From the NCBI RefSeq assembly GCF_030128875.1, contig NZ_CP124620.1, positions 2,108,001 through 2,172,000 on the forward strand: a stretch of DNA of 64,000 bases, written 5' to 3'. Under the pieces are notes generated by a model. That model did not search any database. It was not told the origin of the DNA and was given only the letters and a program-made list of their open reading frames with translations. The position numbers were made by a program, and so were the translations under genes. Of this stretch, positions 55,521-64,000 are shown piece after piece. Position 1 is the first letter of the stretch; the number at the start of each line of letters is the position of its first letter. The stretch is from Stenotrophomonas sp. BIO128-Bstrain. GTDB taxonomy: Bacteria; Pseudomonadota; Gammaproteobacteria; Xanthomonadales; Xanthomonadaceae.

Positions 55521-57035
55521 TCAGCCCTTGAGCCGGCCCAGCAGTTCCAGCGTCACCGGGTCGGTGATCGCATGCGCTTCCCCCTGCAACGCGGGCAGCA
55601 ACTGGCTGGCCAGCTGCTTGCCCAGCTCCACGCCGAACTGGTCGAACGCGTTGATGTTCCAGATCAGCGACTGCACGTACACGGCGTGTTCGTACATGGC
55701 GATCAGCGCACCGAGCGACTGCGGGGTCAGTGCATCGAGCAGGATCAGGGTGCTCGGGCGGCCGCCGGGATACTCGCGGTGCGGATCTTCGCTTCCCTGG
55801 CCATTGGCCAGCGCCTCGGTCTGCGCCAGCAGGTTGGCCATCAGCGCCTGGTGGTTGACCACGTAGGGATCATCATTGCGCACGCAGCCGATGAAATCGG
55901 CCGGGATCACGCTCGTGCCCTGGTGCAGCGCCTGGAAGAAGCTGTGCTGCACATCGGTGCCCGCCCCGCCCCACCATACCGGCACGGTGTCGCTGGCGAC
56001 CGGGCTGCCATCGAGCTGCACGCGCTTGCCCAGGCTCTCCATCACCAGCTGCTGCAGGTAGGCCGGCAGCAGCGCCAGGCGCTGGTCGTAGGTCATCACC
56101 GCATGCGTGGCGTGGCCAAGCAGGTTGCGGTTCCAGATATCGGTCAGCGCATGCAGCACCGGCAGGTTCTGCGGCAGCGGCGCGGTCAGCGCGTGTTCGT
56201 CCATCTGCGCAGCGCCCTCGAGCAGCTGCTCGAAGCGGCTGAAGCCGATCGCCAGCGCGATCGGGAAGCCAACCGCCGACCACAGCGAATAGCGCCCGCC
56301 CACCCAGTCCCACATCGGCAGGACGCGGCCGGCGGCGATCGAGAAGGCCTTGGCCGCCCGCTCGGGGTTGGCACTGACCGCATACAGGCGCTCGCTGCCG
56401 CCCAGCCAGTCGTGCAGGATCTGCCCGTTGAGCAGGGTTTCCTGGGTGCCGAAGGTCTTGGAGATCAGGATGCCGGCCGTGGTGGCCGGGTCCAGCGTGG
56501 CGAGCGTGCGCTGCATCGCGGCGCCATCGACGTTGGAAACGAAATGCACACGGAAACGCGCGCCGGTGACCGGGCGCAGTGCATCGGCCACCAGCCGCGG
56601 GCCGAGGTCCGAGCCGCCGATGCCGACGCTGACGATATCGGTGATGTCGGTCGCTTCCAGTGCGGCGATCAGCTCGCCCATCTGCTGGCGCACCTGGGCG
56701 GCGGTGGCAAACGCCTCACCGGCCACGGGCGCACCGCTGGCATCGCCGCGCAACGCGGTGTGCAGCGCGGCACGGCCCTCGGTCACGTTGACCGTTTCAC
56801 CGCGGAACAGGCGCTGGAACCCGCCGGCGACATCGCGCTCGGCAGCCAGCTGCAGCAGTGCGTCCAAGGCCGCGCGGTCGTACTTCTGCCGCGCGAAATT
56901 GACATACAACGGACCGACCCGCACGCCCAGCGATTGTGCGCGGCCCGGTTCGGCGGCGATCAACGAAGGGATGCTCGCGCCGCGCAGGCGCTGGGCATGG
57001 GAATGAAGCGGGTCGAATCCGTTGTGTTGTGTCAT
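55521..57035 (-). CDS. pgi: Glucose-6-phosphate isomerase
   Basis: A 504-residue isomerase. '[18 protein letters not shown]' is the first signature, '[10 protein letters not shown]' and '[14 protein letters not shown]' line the phosphate site, and '[19 protein letters not shown]' is the PGI signature 2. The last signature is '[20 protein letters not shown]', with the active-site Lys later in '[12 protein letters not shown]'. Its ATG overlaps panD (ATGA), an unusual pairing of vitamin and central-carbon genes. Confidence 0.96.
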   Translation of the reverse strand: MTQHNGFDPLHSHAQRLRGASIPSLIAAEPGRAQSLGVRVGPLYVNFARQKYDRAALDALLQLAAERDVAGGFQRLFRGETVNVTEGRAALHTALRGDASGAPVAGEAFATAAQVRQQMGELIAALEATDITDIVSVGIGGSDLGPRLVADALRPVTGARFRVHFVSNVDGAAMQRTLATLDPATTAGILISKTFGTQETLLNGQILHDWLGGSERLYAVSANPERAAKAFSIAAGRVLPMWDWVGGRYSLWSAVGFPIALAIGFSRFEQLLEGAAQMDEHALTAPLPQNLPVLHALTDIWNRNLLGHATHAVMTYDQRLALLPAYLQQLVMESLGKRVQLDGSPVASDTVPVWWGGAGTDVQHSFFQALHQGTSVIPADFIGCVRNDDPYVVNHQALMANLLAQTEALANGQGSEDPHREYPGGRPSTLILLDALTPQSLGALIAMYEHAVYVQSLIWNINAFDQFGVELGKQLASQLLPALQGEAHAITDPVTLELLGRLKG

Positions 57036-57412
57036 GCGGCCTGTGTCGGGATCGTGTCGTTGGTGTGGGAGATCTGGTTCTTGCCGTCCACATATACCAA
57101 CTTCGGCTTGAAGCTGTCAGCTTCTTCTTCGCTCATGCTGGCGAAGGCGGCGATGATGATGATGTCGCCCACCTGCACGTGGCGCGCGGCGCCGCCGTTG
57201 AGCGACACCACGCCGCTGCCGGCTTCGGCGCGGATGGCATAGGTGGAGAAACGCGCACCGTTGGTCACGTCCCAGATGTGCACCTGCTCGAACTCACGGA
57301 TGCCGGTCGCGGCCAGCAGGTTGTCATCGATGGCGATGGACCCTTCGTAGTTCAGCTCGGAGTGAGTGACGGTGGCGCGGTGGATCTTGGTCTTCAGCAG
57401 GGACAGGTGCAT
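57032..57412 (-). CDS. panD: Aspartate 1-decarboxylase
   Basis: A 126-residue pyruvoyl enzyme making beta-alanine for pantothenate. The start [20 protein letters not shown] and the self-cleavage site Gly24-Ser25 in NYEGSIAID are intact, as is the active-site Tyr/Arg in 'GARFSTYAI'. It overlaps pgi by 4 nt and is separated from panC by an inverted palindrome pair. Confidence 0.96.
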   Translation of the reverse strand: MHLSLLKTKIHRATVTHSELNYEGSIAIDDNLLAATGIREFEQVHIWDVTNGARFSTYAIRAEAGSGVVSLNGGAARHVQVGDIIIIAAFASMSEEEADSFKPKLVYVDGKNQISHTNDTIPTQAA

Positions 57413-57539
57413 GGCAACGGGACAACGGTAAAGGAAAGGGAAATTCTAGCACCCGGGGGGCGGGCGGCAGGGCGCGCGGCGCCGGTCGCGGGAGGGGGCT
57501 GCCCACCGTTCAGCATCTTCAGGCCGCCCCGCCGCCCCG

Positions 57540-57605
57540 GTAAAGCCACCCCATGGGTGGCTGCACGCCCGGCATCGCCCAGCAGCCACCCATGGGGTGG
57601 CCCTA
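57540..57605. repeat. Inverted pair of SMAG-like palindromes between panC and panD
   Basis: GTAAAGCCACCCCATGGGTG (57540-57564 with GCTGC) and AGCAGCCACCCATGGGGTGG (57580-57605 ending CCCTAC) are mutual inverse copies about 15 nt apart, so they can pair with each other or each fold alone. The first has GTAA in place of GTAG. Confidence 0.82.
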
Positions 57606-57623
57606 CCCGGCGGGGCGCAGCCC

Positions 57624-58462
57624 TCAGAACTCCAGGTTGTCGATCAACCGGGTGTTGCCGATCCGGGCGGCGATCAAGGCCACGCGGGTGCCGTCGTTGG
57701 CATCGGCCGGCTCGGACAGGTCCGGCAGGCGGACCACCGCGTAGTCGACCTGGAAACCGGCCGCCTGCAGGGCAGCCGCCGCCTCGGCTTCGATCAGGCT
57801 GCGGCTCTTGCCGGCGATGAAGCCCTCGCGCATCCCCAGCAGCACCTGGTGGATGGTGGTGGAGACCGGGCGCTGCTCGGCGTTGAGGTACTGGTTGCGC
57901 GAGCTCATCGCCAGGCCGTCGTCTTCGCGCACGATGTCGCCGCCGACGATCTGGATCGGGAAGGCCAGGTCTTCCACCATCTGGCGGATCACCGCCAGCT
58001 GCTGGTAGTCCTTCTTGCCGAAGGCGGCCACGTCCGGCTGGACCTGGTTGAACAGGCGCGAGACCACGGTGCAGACGCCATCGAAATGGCCCGGGCGGTG
58101 CGCCCCTTCGAGCAGGCCGCTGATGCCCGGCACGTTGACGCTGGCCGCCAGCTCGACGCCGAACGGGTACATCGATTCAACGGTGGGCAACCACAGCACA
58201 TCGCAGCCGGCCTGCTCCAGGCCGGTGGTATCGGCTTCGGGCGTGCGCGGGTAGCGGGTGAAGTCCTCGTTCGGGCCGAACTGGGTCGGGTTGACGAAGA
58301 CGCTGGAGACCACGCGGTCGGCGTACTGCCGCGCCAGCGTGACCAGCGAATAATGCCCTGCATGCAGGTTGCCCATGGTCGGGACCAGCGCGACGCGCAG
58401 GCCCTCGCGCTTCCAGCCGTTGACGACGGCGCGCAGACGGGACAGTTCGGTGACGGTTTCGA

Positions 58463-58466
<4 letters not shown>
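57624..58466 (-). CDS. panC: Pantoate-beta-alanine ligase
   Basis: A 280-residue ligase. '[20 protein letters not shown]' is the nucleotide-binding HxGH region, '[20 protein letters not shown]' and '[15 protein letters not shown]' are family motifs, and '[12 protein letters not shown]' is the KMSKS-like site. It condenses pantoate and beta-alanine. Overlaps panB (ATGA). Confidence 0.97.
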
Positions 58467-59278
<812 letters not shown>

Positions 59279-59309
59279 GAGCTGATAACCGGTGGCGATA
59301 AGCCCCGCA

Positions 59310-59798
59310 TTATCCTCCTATTGAAGCGATCCCGCAGGCCTCGACCCGCACCACAGCATCCCGCACGCGGCCGTGACCGGGAATGACGGCCTCCGGCGCG
59401 ATCTCGGCCAGCGGCAGCAGTGCGAACGCGCGCGCGTGCAGATACGGGTGCGGCACCTGCAGCTGCGGCAGATCGATGACGTCTTCGCCATACAGCAGCA
59501 CGTCCAGGTCCAACGCGCGAGGGCCCCAGTGCACCGCCGGGTCACGGACACGCCCGAAGCGGCGCTCGATCTCCAGCAAGGCCTCCAGCAGCGCCGGCGC
59601 AGGCAGGGTGGTGTCCAGCACGGCGGCGGCGTTGACGAACGCCGGCTGGTCTTCGTTGCCCCAGGCGGGCGTGCTGTACAGCTGCGAACGCGCCTGCAGC
59701 GTGGTCTGCGGCAGCTCCGCCAGCGCCTGGAACGCCTCGCGCAGGGTCTGCGCAGCGTCGCCGAGGTTGGCGCCCAGTCCGATACAGGCCAGGGTCAC
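59310..59798 (-). CDS. folK: 2-amino-4-hydroxy-6-hydroxymethyldihydropteridine pyrophosphokinase
   Basis: A 162-residue folate-pathway kinase. '[18 protein letters not shown]' and the signature '[15 protein letters not shown]' with '[19 protein letters not shown]' are intact. It lies 3 nt after pcnB, matching the pcnB-folK-pan order of E. coli. Confidence 0.96.
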   Translation of the reverse strand: MTLACIGLGANLGDAAQTLREAFQALAELPQTTLQARSQLYSTPAWGNEDQPAFVNAAAVLDTTLPAPALLEALLEIERRFGRVRDPAVHWGPRALDLDVLLYGEDVIDLPQLQVPHPYLHARAFALLPLAEIAPEAVIPGHGRVRDAVVRVEACGIASIGG

Positions 59799-59801
59799 GG
59801 C

Positions 59802-61175
59802 TTACTCGCCTGCCGCTCCACCGGGACGACGACGACGGCGGCGGCGCTTGCGCGGCGCACCGTCTTCGCCCTCGCCGTCGGCCTGGGCGGCATCCAGCGC
59901 CGAATCCAGCTCCGTGCCGGACTGCAGCTGCGCTTCGCGCCAGAACGCAACATCGGCTTCGTGCTCGCTGGAGGCGACCTGGCGCAGGACCAGGAAGTCG
60001 TAGGCGGCACGGAAGCGCGGATGGGTCAGCGTGCGGATCACCCGCTTGCGCTGGCGCGAGCCGAAACGCCCCTGCAGCAGCCAGATCTCCTGCATCGGCA
60101 GCGAGAAGCGGCGCGGCAGCGCGATCGTGGTCAGCTGGTGCAGGGTCACGCGGTCGGCGGCGCGGCGCTGGGCTTCTTCCAGCGCGACTCCCTGCTTCTG
60201 CAGGCTGGCCAGGGCGCGGCAGAAAGCCGGCCACAGCAGCAGCGCGAACAGGAACGACGGCGACACCGGCTCGTCATTGGCCACGCGCAGGTCGGTGTTG
60301 TGCAGGCCTTCGATGACCATCCGGCGCAACGCGCCACTGCGGTTGCTGCGCAGCGCCGCGGCGCTTTCCGGGAACATGACGTCGAGCAGGCCATAGCGCT
60401 CCAGGCCTTCGAAGCTGGCCACGCCGTGCCCGGACAGGAACAGCTTGAGCACTTCTTCGAACAGGCGCGCCGGGGCGGCCTCGGCCAGGAGGTTGGCCAG
60501 GCGCGGCAGCGGCTCGGCGGTCGCCTCTTCGATCTGGAAGCCCAGTTTGGCCGCCAGGCGGACCGCGCGCAGCATGCGCACCGGGTCTTCGCGGTAGCGC
60601 TGCTCGGGGTCGCCGATCAGCTTCATCAGGCGGGCCTGCACGTCTTCAAAGCCGCCGGTGTAATCGCGCACCGAGAAATCCTCGATCGCGTAGTACAGGG
60701 CGTTGCAGGTGAAGTCGCGGCGGATCGCGTCGTCTTCGATGCTGCCGTACACGTTGTCGCGCACGAGCATGCCGTTTTCCATCTCACGGTCGCCGCTGCC
60801 ATCGTCGATGTTGGCGCGGAAGGTGGCGACCTCGATGATCTCGCGGCCGAACACCACGTGCGCCAGGCGGAAGCGGCGGCCGATCAGCCGGCAGTTGCGG
60901 AACAACTGCTTGACCTGCTCGGGCGTCGCGTCGGTGGCAACGTCGAAATCCTTGGGGTGGCCGTTCACCAGCAGATCGCGGACGGCGCCGCCGACCAGGT
61001 AACCGGCAAACCCGGAATCACGCAGCCGGTACAGAACGCGCAGGGCGTTGGGGCTGATGTCCTTGCGGGAGATGTTGTGCTGATCGCGCGGGATCACGCG
61101 CAGGCTGAACGGTGATGTAGCAGAGGAATTGATGTTGGCGCTTCCGGTTGAGTTTTCGGGATTGCCCAATGGCAT
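59802..61175 (-). CDS. pcnB: Poly(A) polymerase I
   Basis: A 457-residue nucleotidyltransferase adding 3' A-tails to RNA. 'GYLVGGAVRDLLVNGHPKDF' holds the catalytic DxD region and 'RRDFTCNALYYAI' and 'RYREDPVRMLRAVRLAAKLG' are family motifs. The C-terminus has a very basic run of arginines and lysines typical of PcnB. Its ATG lies over the -35 box of the divergent tRNA promoter. First gene of pcnB-folK-panBC. Confidence 0.95.
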   Translation of the reverse strand: MPLGNPENSTGSANINSSATSPFSLRVIPRDQHNISRKDISPNALRVLYRLRDSGFAGYLVGGAVRDLLVNGHPKDFDVATDATPEQVKQLFRNCRLIGRRFRLAHVVFGREIIEVATFRANIDDGSGDREMENGMLVRDNVYGSIEDDAIRRDFTCNALYYAIEDFSVRDYTGGFEDVQARLMKLIGDPEQRYREDPVRMLRAVRLAAKLGFQIEEATAEPLPRLANLLAEAAPARLFEEVLKLFLSGHGVASFEGLERYGLLDVMFPESAAALRSNRSGALRRMVIEGLHNTDLRVANDEPVSPSFLFALLLWPAFCRALASLQKQGVALEEAQRRAADRVTLHQLTTIALPRRFSLPMQEIWLLQGRFGSRQRKRVIRTLTHPRFRAAYDFLVLRQVASSEHEADVAFWREAQLQSGTELDSALDAAQADGEGEDGAPRKRRRRRRRPGGAAGE

Positions 61176-61190
61176 CTAGGTCCATATACT
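61162..61190 (+). promoter_or_regulatory. Sigma-70 promoter of tRNA-Glu
   Basis: TTGCCC (61162-61167) and TATACT (61185-61190) with an ideal 17-nt spacer and a GC-rich discriminator (GCGCGCTGCG) after it, typical of stringent stable-RNA promoters. The tRNA starts 29 nt downstream. Confidence 0.78.
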
Positions 61191-61219
61191 AGCGCGCTGC
61201 GCAGTTCGCGACAAAGCCT

Positions 61220-61294
61220 GCTCCCTTCGTCTAGAGGTTAGGACGTGGCCCTCTCAAGGCTAAAACAGGGGTTCGAGTCCCCTAGGGAGCACCA
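61220..61294 (+). tRNA. tRNA-Glu (anticodon CTC)
   Basis: 75 nt with encoded CCA. Acceptor stem GCTCCCT/AGGGAGC pairs fully, the T-arm is CAGGG GTTCGAG TCCCCT-type, and the anticodon loop CTCTCAA between TGGCC and GGCTA has CTC at positions 34-36. This reads GAG, so the tRNA is glutamate. A strong intrinsic terminator follows at 61313. Confidence 0.95.
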
Positions 61295-61312
61295 GTCGCG
61301 GTGCAGATAGCC

Positions 61313-61340
61313 AAAAACCCCGCCACGGCGGGGTTTTTTG
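61313..61340 (+). terminator. Rho-independent terminator after tRNA-Glu
   Basis: AAAAACCCCGCCACGGCGGG followed by GTTTTTTG. Perfect stem, T6 tail, 18 nt beyond the tRNA. Another GC hairpin lies at 61384-61407, after the leftward porter gene. Confidence 0.92.
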
Positions 61341-61442
61341 CGTTCAGGGTCCCGGCTGGCGGCGTGCACCGTGGCAGACATCGGCCGGGGAGCACCCTCC
61401 CCGGCCAGGCTTCCTGACGCTTCCGGCCACCTCTGAAGGGGT

Positions 61443-62872
61443 TCAGCCTTCCATCTGCTCCAGTTCCTTGCCCTTGGTCTCCTTCACGAAGCGCAGCACG
61501 AAGAACACCGAGATCACCGCCGCGACCGTATAGATGCCGTAGGCCCCGGCCAGGCCGATGCTGCCCAGCAGGATCGGGAAGGACACGGTGATCGCGAAAT
61601 TGGAGGTCCACTGCGCGGCACCGGCCACCGCCAGCCCCGAACCACGGATCTGGTTGGGGAACATCTCGCCCAGCATCACCCACATGACCGGGCCCCAGGA
61701 CATGTTGAAGAAGATCACGTAGACATTGGCCGCCACCAGCGCCAGCACGCCCATGTTGTCGGTCAGCTGCAGCTTGCCGGCGGTATCCAGCGAGCCGCTG
61801 GCAAAGGCGATGGTGACCAGCGCCAGGGAGATCGCCATGCCGACCGAGCCCACCCACAACAAAGGCTTGCGGCCGATGCGATCGATCAGGACCACGGTGA
61901 TCAGGCAGGCGCCGATGCTGAGCGCGCCGGACAGCACATTGATCAGCAGCGCGTCATTCTCCGAGAAGCCCACCGCCTGCCACAGCACCGCGCCGTAATA
62001 GAAGACGACATTGATGCCGACCAGCTGCTGGAACACGGCCAGGCCGATACCGATCCAGACGATCGGGCGCAGCTTGCCGGTGCTCCTGCTGATGAGGTCA
62101 GAGAAGGTTGGCCGGTGCTGGTCCTGGGACAGCGAGCCTTCGATCTCGGTGATCTTGGCCTGCGCCTCGGCCGGTCCGTACAGGCGGGTCAGCACCGCCA
62201 GCGCCTGGTCACGGCGCCCTTTGACCACCAGAAAGCGCGGGCTCTCCGGGATCACCAGCAGCAGGCCGAGGAACAGCAGCGAGGGAATGGCCTGCATCCA
62301 GAACATCCAGCGCCATGCCGCCTGGCCCAGCCAGAGTTCCTGGGTGGAGGCCCCGGCCGCCTTGGCCAGCAGGTAGTTGCTCAGGAAGGCACAGAACAGG
62401 CCGCTGATGATCGCGATCTGCTGCACCGTGGCCAGCCGCCCGCGGTAACGGGCCGATGCCACCTCGGCGATGTAGGCCGGCGACATCACGCTGGCCGCGC
62501 CGACCGCGAAGCCGCCGATCACCCGGGCGATGATGAACACCGTGGAGCTGTGCGCCGCGCCCGCGCCAAGCGCGGAGAACAGGAACATCACCGCGGCGAT
62601 GATCAGTACCCCCCGCGGCCGAGCCGGTCGCCGAGGCGCCCCGCGAAAAACGCACCGATCGCACAACCGAGCAGCATCGAGGCGACCTCGAAACCGATCC
62701 CGGCCGAACTGGACTGGAAGGTGTCCTTGAGGCCATCGACGGTGCCATTGATCACGCCGCTGTCGAACCCGAACAGGAAGCCACCGATGGTGGCCACGCA
62801 GCTGATCAGGACGATGAAGCCGGTGTTCTCGCCGCTGCCGGCGCGGGTACTGCTGAGCGAAGCACTGGACAT
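61443..62872 (-). pseudogene. xylE: MFS sugar porter (probable XylE-type xylose/H+ symporter), frameshifted
   Basis: Two overlapping frames together make one 12-helix sugar porter of about 476 residues. The first (from 62872) starts MSSASLSSTRAGSGENTGFI, with 'GGFLFGFDSGVINGTV', and runs into 'FFAGRLGDRLGRGGY' and a stop. The second continues as 'VLIIAAVMFLFSALGAG' through 'PAYIAEVASARYRGRLATVQ' and 'VFQQLVGINVVFYYG' to the C-terminus 'VKETKGKELEQMEG'. One C added before the G6 run at 62609-62616 restores DRLGRRGVLII, the family's D-R-x-G-R-R motif. It lies 31 nt after xylA, hence xylose. Symbol is by context. Could be a true mutation or a one-base sequence error. Confidence 0.85.
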
Positions 62873-62903
62873 GGTGATACCTGGGTCGGAAGGGGACGGC
62901 GGG

Positions 62904-64000
62904 TCAGCGCAGCAGGTACTGGTTGATCAGGTTCTCATACCTTTCCTGGCGGCCGCTGCGCTGCTGCGGTTCCCCTTGGGCCAGCGCCAGGCTGCGCAGC
63001 GCATCCAGACTGCTGCGACCGGCAGCGAACTCGGCACCGGCGCCGCTGCTGAAGCTGGCGTAGCGATCCTGGCGCCAGCCTTCCAGCGGCGAGGTCTCGA
63101 TCAGGGCATGTGCCACCTCCAGGCCGCGTGCGAACGCATCCATGCCGCCGATGTGGGCCTCGAACAGATCTTCCGGCGCGGACGACTCGCGCCGCACCTT
63201 GGCATCGAAGTTGAACCCGCCCGGGGCCAGGCCACCCTGGCGCAGCACGACCAGCATCGCCCCGACGGTGTCGTACAGGTCGGTCGGGAACTGATCGGTG
63301 TCCCAGCCGTTCTGCGGGTTGCCGCGGTTGGCGTCGATGCTGCCGAGCAGGCCGGCATCGGAGGCGACCTGCAGGTCATGGGCGAAGGTATGCCCGGACA
63401 ACGTGGCATGGTTGGCCTCGATGTTGAGCTTGAAATCCTTGTCCAGGCCGTGCTCGCGCAGGAAGCCGACCACCGTGGCACTGTCGAAATCGTACTGGTG
63501 GTTCATCGGCTCCATCGGCTTGGGCTCGATCAGGAAATTGCCGGTGAAGCCGATGCTGCGCCCATGGTCACGGGCCAGCGTAAGGAAGCGCGCCATGTTG
63601 TCCTTCTCGCGCTTCATGTCCGTGTTGTACAGGCAGGCATAGCCTTCGCGGCCGCCCCAGAACACGTAATTCTCACCGCCCAGGGCCACGGTGGCCTCGA
63701 GTGCGGCCTTGACCTGCACCGCGGCGCGGGCAACCACGGCGAAGTCCGGATTGGTCGAGGCACCATTCATGTAGCGCGGGTGCGAGAACAGGTTGGCGGT
63801 GCCCCACAGCAGCTTGACCCCGGTCGCCTTCTGGCGCTCGCCGGCAATGCCGACCATGTGCTGCAGGTTGGCCTCGTACTCCGCGATATCGTCGGCGTCC
63901 GGCGCCAGATCGATGTCGTGGAAGCAGTAGTACGGCACGCCCAGCTTGGTGATGAATTCGAACGCGGCATCGGCCTTGGCCTCGGCGCGCGCCAGCGGGG
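62904..64000 (-). CDS. xylA: Xylose isomerase (5' part outside window)
   Basis: The 3' 365 codons of a xylose isomerase that interconverts D-xylose and D-xylulose. '[20 protein letters not shown]' contains the catalytic His/Asp pair, and '[19 protein letters not shown]', '[17 protein letters not shown]', '[20 protein letters not shown]' and '[20 protein letters not shown]' are the metal-site signatures. The frame is open to the right edge, so the N-terminus is missing. Together with the porter gene it makes a xylose-use unit. Confidence 0.95.
   Translation of the reverse strand, partial: PLARAEAKADAAFEFITKLGVPYYCFHDIDLAPDADDIAEYEANLQHMVGIAGERQKATGVKLLWGTANLFSHPRYMNGASTNPDFAVVARAAVQVKAALEATVALGGENYVFWGGREGYACLYNTDMKREKDNMARFLTLARDHGRSIGFTGNFLIEPKPMEPMNHQYDFDSATVVGFLREHGLDKDFKLNIEANHATLSGHTFAHDLQVASDAGLLGSIDANRGNPQNGWDTDQFPTDLYDTVGAMLVVLRQGGLAPGGFNFDAKVRRESSAPEDLFEAHIGGMDAFARGLEVAHALIETSPLEGWRQDRYASFSSGAGAEFAAGRSSLDALRSLALAQGEPQQRSGRQERYENLINQYLLR

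Noticed and set aside
61443..62666. Downstream half of the sugar porter as a separate gene starting MCDRCVFRGAP
   Set aside because: Its first 18 residues are out-of-frame translation of the porter; the real protein continues from the upstream frame after one base is restored.

Overview
This is a 64-kb chromosomal window of a high-GC gammaproteobacterium. It is almost certainly a Stenotrophomonas of the S. maltophilia complex. Three things point there: a complete smeRv / smeU1-V-W-U2-X type efflux locus at the left edge; many short GTAG-headed palindromes of the SMAG (REP-like) family between genes; and an Entner-Doudoroff / sdh / pan gene order of the xanthomonad kind. No phage, insertion sequence, CRISPR array or rRNA operon was seen. 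The content is mostly core metabolism and stress defence.

Layout. (1) 1-8.5 kb: a tripartite RND multidrug efflux operon on the minus strand with two embedded short-chain-dehydrogenase-like genes and a divergent LysR regulator. (2) 8.6-12.3 kb: OmpA-like lipoprotein, DNA photolyase, Mn/Fe superoxide dismutase behind an almost perfect SoxR-type promoter, and a small TPR protein. (3) 12.4-19.5 kb: a phosphorus-scavenging neighbourhood with an exported pyrophosphatase, an overlapping TonB receptor / phytase-like / purple-acid-phosphatase-like operon, uracil phosphoribosyltransferase and a PsiF-repeat protein. (4) 19.5-33.5 kb: housekeeping genes (metallo-beta-lactamase-fold hydrolase, gamma-glutamyltransferase, ferredoxin, coaD, rsmD, htpG, a miniature flagellar-rod-like protein, ftsY with a very long Pro/Ala/Val linker, mutY, yggX, lolCD). 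(5) 33-38.4 kb: sdhCDAB flanked by two different succinate-dehydrogenase assembly factors (SdhE and an SDHAF4/DUF1674 protein), with ygfX and ygfZ. (6) 38.6-46 kb: a lone sugar-ABC ATPase divergent from a tightly overlapping zwf-glk-pgl-edd-eda operon. (7) 46-51 kb: a GacA/UvrY-like regulator, PAP2 phosphatase, ispG, and a RegB/RegA-type redox two-component system. (8) 51-57 kb: a sodium/sugar symporter, a GH3 beta-glucosidase and pgi. (9) 57-61 kb: panD, panC, panB, folK, pcnB. (10) 61-64 kb: tRNA-Glu, a frameshifted sugar (probably xylose) porter and the 3' part of xylA.

How it fits together. Beta-glucosides could be cut by the GH3 enzyme, taken up by the symporter, phosphorylated by Glk and channelled through Zwf/Pgl/Edd/Eda, with Pgi returning fructose-6-P to the cycle; the xylA/porter pair adds xylose. 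Redox themes recur: SmeRv-linked reductases, SoxR box on sodA, RegB with a quinone-binding motif, YggX, and SDH flavinylation factors. Genes are packed with many 4-nt ATGA/GTGA overlaps, so palindromic repeats lying inside operons (smeW-smeV, sdhB-sdhE, edd-eda, panC-panD) stand out as possible post-transcriptional elements. All functional statements are from reading the sequence; no database search was run.
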